Part shown: positions 33,234 to 41,887 of the stretch, piece by piece
Position numbering within the stretch: position 1 is the stretch's first letter
How the letters are laid out: the number at the start of each line of letters is the position of its first letter
Origin: Oscillospiraceae bacterium
Lineage (GTDB): Bacteria; Bacillota; Clostridia; Oscillospirales; CAG-272
Assembly (NCBI GenBank): GCA_015065385.1
Contig: SVQK01000041.1
Coordinates: 1-64,000, forward strand
Length of the DNA: 64,000 bases
Direction: 5' to 3'
Position numbers and translations under genes: made by a program
The notes under the pieces: model-generated
Told to the model about the DNA's origin: nothing
The model's database searches: none
Seen by the model: only the letters and a program-made list of their open reading frames with translations

Positions 33234-34997
33234 TTATCCCTTTTGCTTCATGGCGGAGATCTTCTCTCCGTCGGGGGTGACGTAGGCGGTCCAGTTGGTG
33301 GTGTAGACCACGAAGCCCGGTTTGGCTCCGGCGGGCTTTTTGACCTTCCCGGCCTGAATGTAGTCCACGGGGATCATGACGCCGCCTCTCGCCTTGGAGT
33401 TGTACGCGGCGATCTCCGCTGCCTCGGTGAACGCTTCTCCGGACGGGTCGCGCTCGCCCTCGAAGCACTGGAGCACCACATGGGATCCGGGCTGATTCTT
33501 CGCGTGGAACCACCAGTCCCCCCGCGCCGCGACCTTGGTGGTCAGATAGTCGTTGGCGACGTTGTTCCGCCCACAGAGGACCGTGTGCCCGTCCGAGGTC
33601 TTGTAGCGCGCGATGGAGGGGGCGGACTGCTTCTTCTCCGTGTAGTTCTTCATCTTTGAAGCGTAGCCGCTGTGCCAGAGTTCCGCGCGGATCTCCGAAA
33701 GCTCCCGTTCGCCCTCCGCCCGGGTCAGGGAATCGAGGACGGTATAGACGTAGGCGAGCTCCTCCTCCGCCGCTGCGAGCTGTTCGGTCAGATGGACCCG
33801 CGCCGTCTTCGACTTGTTGTATTTCTTGTAGTACGCCTGCGCGTTGGCCGAAGGGGACAGCCTCTTGTCGAGGGGGATCTTCACGGTCCCGCCCGCCTCG
33901 TCGTACCAGTTTTCGAGCTCGCAGGAGGCCATGCCCCGCTCGAGCTTCCAGATATTGGCGGTGATCAGGTCGCCCCAGAGCTTGTACTTCTCCCCGTCGT
34001 CGCAGTCGGAGAGCTCCGCCCGCTGACGGTCCATCTTTTTGAGGATCCTCGTCTCGGCGTTGGAGAGGAGGCGGAAGACGTCGGACGCTTTCCGGTGCAG
34101 CCGCTCTTCCCGGCTCCGCTCGCCGTAATAGGCGTCGATTAGGGCTCCGAAGGTCTCGCACGTCTCACATTCGCATCCGCCGCCGTACTGCCGGATCTCG
34201 GTGAAGGCGTATTCCGAGGGAAGTCCGTCCTTTTTCAAGAGCGTCGGCGTGCCGTCCAAATCGCGGATGATCCGGATCATGCGGAAAAACTGCGCGGTCA
34301 GATCCCGCTCGGCTTCGCGCATTGTGGCGTCCGTCCTTCCGGCTGCCCGGTAGACGATTTCCCGCGCGATGAGGGGAGCGAGCCCGGCAAAATGGGACAT
34401 GATGAACTTCTCGGCGGGACGGTCCGGATCCTCCGCGGCGGCGAGGGCTTTGAACATGCGCTCGTCCACCCGGTCGGAGGTGGGATCCTCCTTGTCCTGC
34501 TTCGGGGGCAGCTCGTAGGTCATTCCGGCCAGAACCTGCCGCTTTTCGCTCGTGGTGAAATCCACGGATTTGAGGACGCCGATGATCTTGTCCCGGGCGT
34601 CCGTGATGATGATGTTGGAAAACCGGCCCATCAGCTCCGCGATCACATGCTTCCGCGTCGAGAAGCCCATCTCGTCGTGGGTGTCGAAGGTCAGGCGGGC
34701 GGCCCTCTCGAATCCCAGCTGTTCCGCCCCGGCAAACCGCGCGCCGGAAAAGTGCTTCCGGAGCATCATGCAGAACATGGGCGGCGTGGTCGGGTTCTCC
34801 GTGCGGATGGCGGTCAGGTTGAGATGGGACCCGTTTCCGCCCGCGGAGATATCCAGACGGTGCTCCTCCCCGCCGCAGCGGATGACGAAGACCGCCTCTT
34901 CCTTGCCGGGCTGAAAAATCTTGTCAACCTTGCCCCCGGCGAGCTTGCGGTTGATCTCGTCCACGACGAAGCGCAGCATGGCGGCGTCAAATGCCAT
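33234..34997 (-). CDS. rqcH: NFACT family ribosome quality-control factor RqcH
   Basis: RqcH binds obstructed 50S subunits and recruits tRNA(Ala) to add C-terminal alanine tails marking stalled peptides for degradation. The 587-residue protein has the NFACT-N domain (AELMGRFSNIIITDA with the conserved residues of the tRNA-binding loop), helix-hairpin-helix and coiled-coil middle regions, and the NFACT-R domain (GHTVLCGRNNVANDYLT, WWFHAKNQPGSHVVL). Older names are fibronectin-binding protein or FbpA; no secretion signal is present. It lies in a same-strand run with a GNAT protein upstream. Confidence 0.95.
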   Translation of the reverse strand: MAFDAAMLRFVVDEINRKLAGGKVDKIFQPGKEEAVFVIRCGGEEHRLDISAGGNGSHLNLTAIRTENPTTPPMFCMMLRKHFSGARFAGAEQLGFERAARLTFDTHDEMGFSTRKHVIAELMGRFSNIIITDARDKIIGVLKSVDFTTSEKRQVLAGMTYELPPKQDKEDPTSDRVDERMFKALAAAEDPDRPAEKFIMSHFAGLAPLIAREIVYRAAGRTDATMREAERDLTAQFFRMIRIIRDLDGTPTLLKKDGLPSEYAFTEIRQYGGGCECETCETFGALIDAYYGERSREERLHRKASDVFRLLSNAETRILKKMDRQRAELSDCDDGEKYKLWGDLITANIWKLERGMASCELENWYDEAGGTVKIPLDKRLSPSANAQAYYKKYNKSKTARVHLTEQLAAAEEELAYVYTVLDSLTRAEGERELSEIRAELWHSGYASKMKNYTEKKQSAPSIARYKTSDGHTVLCGRNNVANDYLTTKVAARGDWWFHAKNQPGSHVVLQCFEGERDPSGEAFTEAAEIAAYNSKARGGVMIPVDYIQAGKVKKPAGAKPGFVVYTTNWTAYVTPDGEKISAMKQKG

Positions 34998-35052
34998 CGG
35001 TCAGATACCTCGATCCGTCCGGATCCGTTCTCCCGGAGCCGGGCGGGAATTG

Positions 35053-35796
35053 TCAGGTGAAATCAAAAAAATCGGCGTCGTCTTCCCCGGATTTGCGGAA
35101 CACGATCGGGAAGACGCGGGCGGTCAGGGCCAGTCCGGCCTTTTCGGCGCATCGGACGGAGGGGGCGTTCAGGTGGGAGGTCAGATACTGCACCCGCTCG
35201 CCGAGCCCGGTCAGATACTCCGTCAGAAGGGCAACGCAGGCGGGACCGAATCCCCGTCCCCGGTACGCCTCGGCGCATTCCGTGTTCAGCTCGCAGAATC
35301 CCTCGTCCTCCGAAATGTCGTTCAGTCCGGCATAGCAGACGATCGTCCCCTCCCCGTCCCGGATCACGGCCATGCGGTCAGCCGGGTCGGCGGGATCGAG
35401 CGAAAACTCGCCGAGGGGCAGATCCCCGTCCCATTTCTCCCCGTCGAGGGTGGAGATCAGAGCGGCGCGCGCGGGATCGGCTTCTCTCACGCCGCCGTCC
35501 CCCGGGCGGTAGTCGAGGAGCGGATAGTCGGCCGTGTCCGTTTCGTCGTATCCGAAGGGCTCCATGAGCGGCTTGAGGGAGGATATGAGAAAATCGACCG
35601 CCTCCCGGGACAGAGGATCGTGCGAAAAGCGCGCCTCGAAGTCCCGGCAGATCGGCGCGGCTTTGGAGAAGGTCAGAAGACGGATCGGTCTGCGCCCGTC
35701 CTTCCCCTCGTACACGGTCAGCTCCACGGGAACGGCGATGGGGCTTTCCTGCTCGAATACGGCCTTTTCAAATTCCGGTTTTTCCCACACGATCAT
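35053..35796 (-). CDS. GNAT family N-acetyltransferase
   Basis: The C-terminal half is a GNAT fold with the acetyl-CoA-binding loop ECAEAYRGRGFGPACVALL and the later LTSHLNAPSVRCAEKAGL motif in which Asn and the aromatic region are conserved. The N-terminal 110 residues are less clear and may be a substrate-side domain. The protein has 247 residues. Its start overlaps the stop of the preceding membrane protein (ATGA), so these are coupled. The acceptor is unknown. Confidence 0.85.
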   Translation of the reverse strand: MIVWEKPEFEKAVFEQESPIAVPVELTVYEGKDGRRPIRLLTFSKAAPICRDFEARFSHDPLSREAVDFLISSLKPLMEPFGYDETDTADYPLLDYRPGDGGVREADPARAALISTLDGEKWDGDLPLGEFSLDPADPADRMAVIRDGEGTIVCYAGLNDISEDEGFCELNTECAEAYRGRGFGPACVALLTEYLTGLGERVQYLTSHLNAPSVRCAEKAGLALTARVFPIVFRKSGEDDADFFDFT

Positions 35797-36770
35797 GCTG
35801 CCTCTCCTCCTTCCGCGGAATCCGTCCGCTTCATTCCGTCCTCCGCCTCCGCCTGCGCCTGTTCGGAGAGACTCACGGACTCTTCCAGCCCCGCCGCGGT
35901 TCCGCCCGCGATCACAAAGAAATAGTCCGGGAAACGGCTGTCCACCGGATCCTCCCGCTCGTGTCCGAAGAGTCCGGTGACAAAGCGGTAGTAGCGGTAA
36001 TAGCCGTCGAGATTCTTATCGAGATAGAAATAGCAGGCCGCAGACACCCCCGCCATGGGGAACGCGATGGAATCGTGGGTCTCGGGGGAGGCGGTGTTGG
36101 CCGCGTAGTACATCCCGACCCTGAGAACCGTCTTCCCGGGCATGGCTTCGGCGAGGGCTTCGAACAGCCCGTCCGTCGCCTCCCGGCAGTCCACGGCGCA
36201 GAGAGCAGTCCGCTCACCCCCCGCGCAGGCTTCGGCGATCCGGAGGGCAAGCGTTTCGGCGTCCTTGTCCAGATAGGATCCCACGCCGAACTTCTTCGCC
36301 TCGGACATGGTGCTGTTGACGTAGTAGATCTCGCTCAGATAGTCGCAGCAGTCGTTCGTCAGCCCGGTCTCTTCCCGGAGGGACTGCAAACGCCGCTCGA
36401 ACTTCTCTTCGTCGGTCTGGTGCAAGAGGTCCCCGGCGATGGCGGCCTGCTGATGGGTCAGCGGAAGGAAGACGTCCGAAATGTCGTTGTTCTGCTTGAC
36501 GAACCGGGTGAAGTGGCCGAGCACGTCGTAGCTCTGGGCTATGGCGAAATCCATGCTCACCACGATGAGGTCCGCCTTTCCCACGTCGGAGCGCGCATCG
36601 TAGTAGACGGCATAGGTGTTGGTGTCCGGGCGGAATTTTTCCCCGGCGAAGCGCAGCGGCAGGACGAACACCTTTTCAAGTCCGGCCGGCGTAAAGAACA
36701 GCAGCGCCAGTCCCTGCACAACGACAACGGCGGCCAGAAACAAAGCCAGCCGGCGGAGGGTCTTGCCCAT
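35793..36770 (-). CDS. Membrane-anchored protein of unknown function
   Basis: The N terminus has a single hydrophobic anchor (LALFLAAVVVVQGLALLFF, about residues 8-26) without a lipobox, and the rest of the 325 residues should lie outside the membrane. No domain is recognised. A KADLIVVSMDF segment with THQQAAIAG and a helical stretch suggests a globular alpha/beta fold. The C-terminal 30 residues are acidic and low in complexity. ATG 36770 is chosen because AAGGAG lies between it and an upstream ATG. It is translationally coupled to the GNAT gene. Confidence 0.6.
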   Translation of the reverse strand: MGKTLRRLALFLAAVVVVQGLALLFFTPAGLEKVFVLPLRFAGEKFRPDTNTYAVYYDARSDVGKADLIVVSMDFAIAQSYDVLGHFTRFVKQNNDISDVFLPLTHQQAAIAGDLLHQTDEEKFERRLQSLREETGLTNDCCDYLSEIYYVNSTMSEAKKFGVGSYLDKDAETLALRIAEACAGGERTALCAVDCREATDGLFEALAEAMPGKTVLRVGMYYAANTASPETHDSIAFPMAGVSAACYFYLDKNLDGYYRYYRFVTGLFGHEREDPVDSRFPDYFFVIAGGTAAGLEESVSLSEQAQAEAEDGMKRTDSAEGGEAA

Positions 36771-36926
36771 ATCGGTTCCAGATCTCCTTCTCATTTCTCA
36801 CAGTATCCCTATTTTATCGCATCCCCGCCGTGAAATCAACAGCATTTCATAAAAAGTTCCCCCGGAGCGTTCAAATTTCGGGGGAAGAGGGGGGAATACG
36901 CCGGGAAAAGCGCTCCGACTGCCCGG

Positions 36927-36960
36927 AAAAAACAGGACGGGCAGTTTTGGCTGTCCGTCC
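36927..36960 (-). terminator. Terminator of the solute-binding-protein gene
   Basis: On the minus strand GGACGGACAG (36951-36960) pairs with CTGCCCGTCC (36935-36944; 9 of 10) followed by TGTTTTTT. Confidence 0.85.
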
Positions 36961-36981
36961 CGGGGGAAATCCGCTTTGCGC

Positions 36982-38481
36982 TTATTCGTAATAGGTCTGG
37001 AGGAATTTCTGGATCTGCTTGTTCAGGGATTTCTTGATCTTCTGGTATTTCGACGCGACGGCGGTGTCGTTGGCGACCACCATCTGCCGGAACATATAGG
37101 GCAGGCTGGAGAGTTTTTCGCCGAACTGGAAGGTGAAGTCCAGCTTGCGCCCCGCCATGATGAGGTCGATCACCTCGGCGGTCGCGGGTTCGGCGGAGTA
37201 GCGGCTCTTGAGGGCGACGTCGTAGTACGCCGGGAAGACGGTCTTGTAGGATTCCGCGGACAGCACCTCGTACATGGTGCCCACGAATTCGCCGTCGCTC
37301 TCGGGCATGGTCAGCGGGACCGCGAAGACCGTGAACTGGTCCCAGCAGTTGGTGTAATACCCCTCCTGCATCTCGTCGAACTTCGGCAGGGGCAGGATCC
37401 CGTAGGTGTCCTCCATCTCGGTCAGGGACTCGGTGGTCTCCCCGAAATAGAGCTGAGTCATGGCGATCTTGCCCTCGGAGAAGTCCTTCGGGACCTGTCT
37501 CCAGTCGGAGCCGTAGAACAGGGAGCCGTCGGAATCGTGGTAGAGGGCGTTGACCTTTTCCAGAGCGGACACGGTCTTGTCGCCGAAGAAGGTCACCTCG
37601 AAGTCGTCCTCGCCCCGCACGGTCAGCACCGGGGAGATGTCGAGGGCCGCCAGCCACACGTCGTGGGTGTTGACCTGCGCGTTGATGACCGCGTAGCCGT
37701 GGATGTCCCCCGGATCGTGCTTGCCGTCGCCGTTCAGATCCTGCCAGATGCCGGACGAGATCTCGCGGAGGCGGTCCACGGTCCACTTGCCCTCGAACAC
37801 GATGTCGTAAAGATCCTGGGACGAGAAGCCGTACTGCTCCATGATGTTGTAGTTGAAGAAGGTGCCGTAGGTATAGAGCAGGGTGGAGATCGAGAGGTCG
37901 GAGTCGATGCCGTAGAGCTTGCCGTTGATGGTGGCGTCGCCGTTTGCGAGCTGGTTGTGCCACGGCTGGGTCAGATCAACCCGCGGAATGTCGAGCCAGT
38001 TGTAGAGGACTCCCGCACTGGCGGGCACATAGGTCAGGAAATTGACGAAGCCCACAAGATCGTAGGCGTAGGTGCCGGAGGTCACGTTGGTCACGACGTC
38101 GTTGTAGGGGGCGGAGTTGTCGATGGCCTTGATCTTGACGTTGAAGCGGTCCTCGATGCGGACGTTTCTCTGATAGACGGAGTCGTTCGTCGCCTCGCCG
38201 TTCAGATCCTCGGAAAAGATCTCGTAAAACTTCCGCTCCTCGGTGCAGACGGTGAAGTCCCGTCCGTCAAAATTGCTGTCGGGCAGGTTGTCGGGGATCC
38301 GCGCTCTCTGCTCAAGCGGGGAGAGCTCTTCTTCCGTGTCGGCGGCTTCCGCGGCAGGCGTCTGGACGTTCGGCGCGGCGCTTTCCGTTTCGTCGGGATT
38401 CGCGCTGTTGTTCGAGCATCCGGCGAGGGCGGGCGCGCAGAGCAGGGCGGCCAGCAGGAGGGAAAGAATGCGTTTTTTCAT
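36982..38481 (-). CDS. Extracellular solute-binding lipoprotein (orphan ABC-type)
   Basis: The 499-residue protein has a lipoprotein signal (MKKRILSLLLAALLCAPALAGC, lipobox LAGC at about Cys22) and a long family-1 sugar-type solute-binding fold. An EF-hand-like loop DLNGDGKHDPGD near residue 220 probably binds calcium. No permease or ATPase gene is adjacent, and the gene has its own promoter and terminator, so it must use transport partners encoded elsewhere or act as a surface binding protein. It is a diverged paralog of the binding protein at 50627-52156, with the same EF-hand-like loop and layout. Confidence 0.88.
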   Translation of the reverse strand: MKKRILSLLLAALLCAPALAGCSNNSANPDETESAAPNVQTPAAEAADTEEELSPLEQRARIPDNLPDSNFDGRDFTVCTEERKFYEIFSEDLNGEATNDSVYQRNVRIEDRFNVKIKAIDNSAPYNDVVTNVTSGTYAYDLVGFVNFLTYVPASAGVLYNWLDIPRVDLTQPWHNQLANGDATINGKLYGIDSDLSISTLLYTYGTFFNYNIMEQYGFSSQDLYDIVFEGKWTVDRLREISSGIWQDLNGDGKHDPGDIHGYAVINAQVNTHDVWLAALDISPVLTVRGEDDFEVTFFGDKTVSALEKVNALYHDSDGSLFYGSDWRQVPKDFSEGKIAMTQLYFGETTESLTEMEDTYGILPLPKFDEMQEGYYTNCWDQFTVFAVPLTMPESDGEFVGTMYEVLSAESYKTVFPAYYDVALKSRYSAEPATAEVIDLIMAGRKLDFTFQFGEKLSSLPYMFRQMVVANDTAVASKYQKIKKSLNKQIQKFLQTYYE

Positions 38482-38518
38482 GGTCGTCTCCTTGAAAAAA
38501 ACCGGGATATGATAGTTT

Positions 38519-38547
38519 ATTGTAGCATACCGGACGCGCAATTGCAA
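38519..38547 (-). promoter_or_regulatory. Promoter of the solute-binding lipoprotein
   Basis: TTGCAA (38542-38547) and TACAAT (38519-38524) on the minus strand are separated by 17 nt, 38 nt upstream of the start. Confidence 0.75.
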
Positions 38548-38560
38548 GAGGGCAAAACGG

Positions 38561-38595
38561 AAAAAACGCCCCGGATCCGAAAAACGGACGGAGCG
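38561..38595 (-). terminator. Terminator of the HPr-like gene
   Basis: On the minus strand CGCTCCG (38589-38595) pairs with CGGGGCG (38567-38573; one G-T pair) with an inner TCCG/CGGA stem, followed by TTTTTT. Confidence 0.75.
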
Positions 38596-38635
38596 TGAAA
38601 TTTACGGTATAAGGGGAATGCGCGGTTTTGGCCTC

Positions 38636-38869
38636 TCAGCGGATGAACTTCTCGAACTCGAAGTAGCAGTTGAAGTCCGTTTCGACGTACATTTCATCCC
38701 ACGCGGCGCGGGCCATGGAGACGCCGAGAATGCTCTTCGCGTTGAGGCGGCGGTTTCCGTTCACAAGGGTTACGGGATACCCGCATTTGGTGGCGATCCG
38801 GACGAATTCGAGGACGTCGGCGGCGGTCACCAGTTCGATTTTGTAGAGATACTTGTTGTTGCAGATCAT
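38636..38869 (-). CDS. HPr-like protein lacking the phospho-acceptor histidine
   Basis: The 77-residue protein has the size and pattern of HPr: a first strand, a helix (ADVLEFVRIATKCGYPVTLV), then the Ser46-site helix start RRLNAKSILGVS, with the serine exactly at residue 46. Where HPr carries His15 in a GLHARP motif, this protein reads ELVTAADV with Thr15, so it should not accept phosphate from Enzyme I. Retention of the Ser46 region suggests a Crh-like regulatory role, which is inference. ATG 38869 follows GGAGG by 8 nt. It is a single-gene unit with strong promoter and terminator. Confidence 0.75.
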   Translation of the reverse strand: MICNNKYLYKIELVTAADVLEFVRIATKCGYPVTLVNGNRRLNAKSILGVSMARAAWDEMYVETDFNCYFEFEKFIR

Positions 38870-38923
38870 AAAGCGATCCTCCTTCACAGGGTTTCGCGCG
38901 GAGCTTTTCCCCGCGCCGCCTGT

Positions 38924-38951
38924 ATTATAGTCCGATTCGCGCGGAAGTCAA
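38924..38951 (-). promoter_or_regulatory. Promoter of the HPr-like gene
   Basis: TTGACT (38946-38951) and TATAAT (38924-38929) on the minus strand are separated by 16 nt. Confidence 0.8.
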
Positions 38952-39086
38952 GCCCTTCTTCCGAAGTTCTCCCTTCCGACGAATTTGACAAAGGATTTCG
39001 GAATTTAATGATCATTCTGCACAATCAAAATGGAAGTGAATTGTGTACATCCTCCAATCGAACCGGCCTGTTTTTTGTCGTCCCTC

Positions 39087-40076
39087 TCATTCGCCGGGAA
39101 ATACGATCCCGTTCTGGCGGCGGATCTCGTCCATGATCCGGAGGGTTTCGAGCGTGTTGTTCTGCCAGACGGCGGAATCGGCGTTTCCCTCTCCCCGGAC
39201 GGCGGACACGAAATCGGCGAGCTCGTACGCCATGTTGTTCTCCGGTCTCTCCCCGCCGATCTCCTCGGGTTCCCCTCCCCGCGGGATCCTTCTCACCCAT
39301 TCCAAGGTGGAGAGCTTGCCGAGAAGCAGGGCGCCGTCCTCTCCGATCACAGCGGACGGGTTGACGGAATCGGTGATTTTCGACCAGACGATCTCCGCCT
39401 GCATGCCGGGATAGGTGAGAAACGCCGTCCCCATGCCCTCCATGCCGTTCGGAAGGATCACGGACCGGGCCGAAATCGACTCCGGCGCGCCGAAGAGCAT
39501 GACGCAGCAGTGAACCGCGTAAACGCCGATATCCATCAGGGCGGCGTTGCCGAGGGCGGGGTTGAAGGCGTTGAGGATCTCCCCCTGTTTGTACCGGTCG
39601 TAGCGCGAGGAGTACTGGCAGAAATCGAACACCGCGCGCCGGATCACCCCGAGGGAGGAAAGAGCCGCCCTCGCCCGCTCCATCGCCGGATCGTGTCCCG
39701 GACGCATGGCCTCGAGCACGACGACGCCCTTTTTCTCCGCCGCGGAAAGAAGCTCCCGGAACTGCCCCTCGTTCAGACAGGCGGGCTTTTCCACGAGGAC
39801 GTGCTTTCCGTGCCGGACGGCGTCCATGGCCTGCGGGAAGTGGAGAAAGTTGGGCGAGGCGATATAGACGGCGTCGATCGGGGAGGAGAGAAACGCCTCC
39901 ATGTCCGTGTACACCGCCGGGATCCCGTGGACGTCGGCGAACGCGCGTCCCTTTTCCTCCGTCCGGGAATAGACCGCGGCGCACTCGATTCCCTCCGTCC
40001 GGCACGCGGTCTCGCAGAGCCAGTCCGCCACAAAGTTCGTTCCGATCACGCCGAGGGTCAAATTGGTTCCGTTCAT
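39087..40076 (-). CDS. Gfo/Idh/MocA family oxidoreductase
   Basis: The 329-residue protein has the N-terminal Rossmann motif GVIGTNFVADWL, a conserved VEKPACLNEGQF (EKP lysine) and the C-terminal sheet with LMDIGVYAVHCCVMLFG, the GxY segment typical of this family. The best-known relatives act on sugars, including trans-1,2-dihydrobenzene-diol dehydrogenase-like and glucose-fructose-oxidoreductase-like enzymes. It is transcribed divergently from an FGGY kinase and a TIM-barrel epimerase, so the three probably share one sugar pathway. The substrate is unknown. Confidence 0.9.
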   Translation of the reverse strand: MNGTNLTLGVIGTNFVADWLCETACRTEGIECAAVYSRTEEKGRAFADVHGIPAVYTDMEAFLSSPIDAVYIASPNFLHFPQAMDAVRHGKHVLVEKPACLNEGQFRELLSAAEKKGVVVLEAMRPGHDPAMERARAALSSLGVIRRAVFDFCQYSSRYDRYKQGEILNAFNPALGNAALMDIGVYAVHCCVMLFGAPESISARSVILPNGMEGMGTAFLTYPGMQAEIVWSKITDSVNPSAVIGEDGALLLGKLSTLEWVRRIPRGGEPEEIGGERPENNMAYELADFVSAVRGEGNADSAVWQNNTLETLRIMDEIRRQNGIVFPGE

Positions 40077-40119
40077 CTCCGATTCGCTCCTTTTTTCGCT
40101 CAGGTTCCGCTTCGGTTCC

Positions 40120-40149
40120 ATTGTAGCACAAACCGCCCCCCGCTGTCAA
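40120..40149 (-). promoter_or_regulatory. Promoter of the divergent oxidoreductase
   Basis: TTGACA (40144-40149) and TACAAT (40120-40125) on the minus strand are separated by 18 nt. It lies 35 bp from the oppositely directed kinase promoter, so one regulator could control both. Confidence 0.85.
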
Positions 40150-40184
40150 GGCGGACCATTTTCGGCGGATTTTTCTCCCCGCGC

Positions 40185-40213
40185 TTGACAAATCGGAAAA
40201 AATACGGCATAAT
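40185..40213 (+). promoter_or_regulatory. Promoter of the FGGY kinase operon
   Basis: TTGACA (40185-40190) and CATAAT (40208-40213) have a 17-nt spacer, 42 nt upstream of the kinase start. Confidence 0.85.
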
Positions 40214-40255
40214 GGAGGCAAACCAATTATTCATCCACTCGGAAAGGGACATGCT

Positions 40256-41839
40256 ATGAACTTCAAGAACACCACTTTGGGACTCGAGCTCGGCTCCACC
40301 CGCATCAAAGCGGTTCTGTTGGACGAAGACCACCGGATCGCCGCCTCCGGATCCCACGACTGGGAAAACCGGCTGGAGAACGGGATCTGGACCTACACCC
40401 TCGACGATATCCATGAGGGCGTCCGGGACTGCATCCGCGCGCTCGGCGAGGACGTAATGGAAAAATTCGGCGAACCGCTGCCCGCGGTCGGAGCCGTCGG
40501 CATTTCGGGCATGATGCACGGCTATCTCGCCTTCGACGAAAACGGGGAGCTGCTCGTTCCCTTCCGCACCTGGCGCAACACGATCACCGGAGAGGCGGCC
40601 GACGCGCTCACCGCCCTGCTCGGATTCAACATCCCCCAGCGTTGGAGCATCGCCCATCTCGCGCAGGCGGTTCTGAACGGCGAGGAGCACATCCCGCGGA
40701 TCCATCACCTGAACACGCTCGCGGGCTACATCCACGAGCTTCTGACCGGCGTCCGGGTACTCGGCGTGGGCGAGGCGTCCGGCATGTTCCCCATCGACTC
40801 CGCCGCCATGACCTACGACGCCGGAATGATGGCGAAGGCCGACGAATTCCTCCTGTCCCGTGGATGCCCGAAAAAGCTCGCGGAGCTTCTTCCCTCCGTC
40901 CTTCCCGCCGGTGAGAAAGCGGGAGAGCTGACGGAGGCGGGTGCGCGGTTCCTCGATCCGACGGGAGAACTTCTCCCCGGGCTGAAGGCGGGCGTTCCCT
41001 TCTGTCCTCCGGAGGGCGACGCGGGCACGGGCATGGCGGCCACCGATTCCGTCCGGCTGTACACCGGCAACGTCTCCGCCGGAACCTCCGATTTCGCCAT
41101 GGTGGTGGTGGACCATCTGCCGGGCGTCCATCGGGAAATCGACATGGTGACCACGCCGGACGGGCTGCCGGTGGCGATGGTCCACTGCAACAACTGCACC
41201 TCGGACATCAACGCGTGGATCGGGCTCTTCGGCGAGTTTGCGAAGCGGGCGGGCCTTTCGATCTCCAAGCCCGAGCTCTACGACCTGCTCCTGCTCTCCG
41301 CGCTCGAGGGGGATCCGGACTGCGGCGGGCTTCTGTCCTACAACTACTTCTCCGGCGAGGGGATCACCGACGTGAACGAGGGCCGTCCCCTCTTCCTGCG
41401 CACGCCGGACGCGAAGTTCACCCTGCCGAACTTCATGCGGACGCATCTGCTCTCGGCTCTGGCGACGCTCAAGATCGGTCTCGATATCCTGACGAATACG
41501 GAAAAGCTCCGGATCGACCGGCTCTTCGGCCACGGCGGGTACTTCAAGACGGAGATCGCCGGTCAGAGGATGCTGTCGGCGGCGGCGGGCGTTCCCGTTT
41601 CGGTGATGAAGACGGCGGAGAGCGGGGGCCCCTACGGCATGGCGCTGCTCGCGGCGTACATGCTCCGCCGGGACGAGGGCGAATCCCTGCCGGATTATCT
41701 CGACAACCGGGTCTTCGCCGGCGCGGAATCCACCACGCTCATGGCGTCTGAGGAGGAGATCGCGGGCTTCGACGCCTTTCTCAAGCGGTATCTCGCCGCC
41801 TTCCCCGCCGAAAAGGCCGCGATCGAAACGCTGCGCTGA
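40256..41839 (+). CDS. FGGY-family carbohydrate kinase
   Basis: The 527-residue protein is an ASKHA-fold sugar kinase. The phosphate-1 motif is GLELGSTRIKAVLLD near the N terminus, the GISGMMHGYLAFDENG segment follows, and the second domain has NVSAGTSDFAMVV and GHGGYFKTEIAGQRM. It phosphorylates a pentose, hexose or related sugar with ATP; lengths and motifs are nearest to L-ribulokinase/xylulokinase-type members but do not decide. It is followed by an epimerase-like gene 48 nt later, fitting a sugar kinase-epimerase pair. Confidence 0.9.
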   Translation: MNFKNTTLGLELGSTRIKAVLLDEDHRIAASGSHDWENRLENGIWTYTLDDIHEGVRDCIRALGEDVMEKFGEPLPAVGAVGISGMMHGYLAFDENGELLVPFRTWRNTITGEAADALTALLGFNIPQRWSIAHLAQAVLNGEEHIPRIHHLNTLAGYIHELLTGVRVLGVGEASGMFPIDSAAMTYDAGMMAKADEFLLSRGCPKKLAELLPSVLPAGEKAGELTEAGARFLDPTGELLPGLKAGVPFCPPEGDAGTGMAATDSVRLYTGNVSAGTSDFAMVVVDHLPGVHREIDMVTTPDGLPVAMVHCNNCTSDINAWIGLFGEFAKRAGLSISKPELYDLLLLSALEGDPDCGGLLSYNYFSGEGITDVNEGRPLFLRTPDAKFTLPNFMRTHLLSALATLKIGLDILTNTEKLRIDRLFGHGGYFKTEIAGQRMLSAAAGVPVSVMKTAESGGPYGMALLAAYMLRRDEGESLPDYLDNRVFAGAESTTLMASEEEIAGFDAFLKRYLAAFPAEKAAIETLR

Positions 41840-41887
41840 CAGAACGGAACTGCCGGACAGGCAGTCGGACGGAGGGAGGAGGATCCC

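Noticed and set aside
32458-34161. Fusion of the PMM-like phosphatase to an upstream 320-codon frame
   Set aside because: The upstream part is a shadow of rqcH; a good AGGAGG site and the HAD motif mark the real start at 33189.
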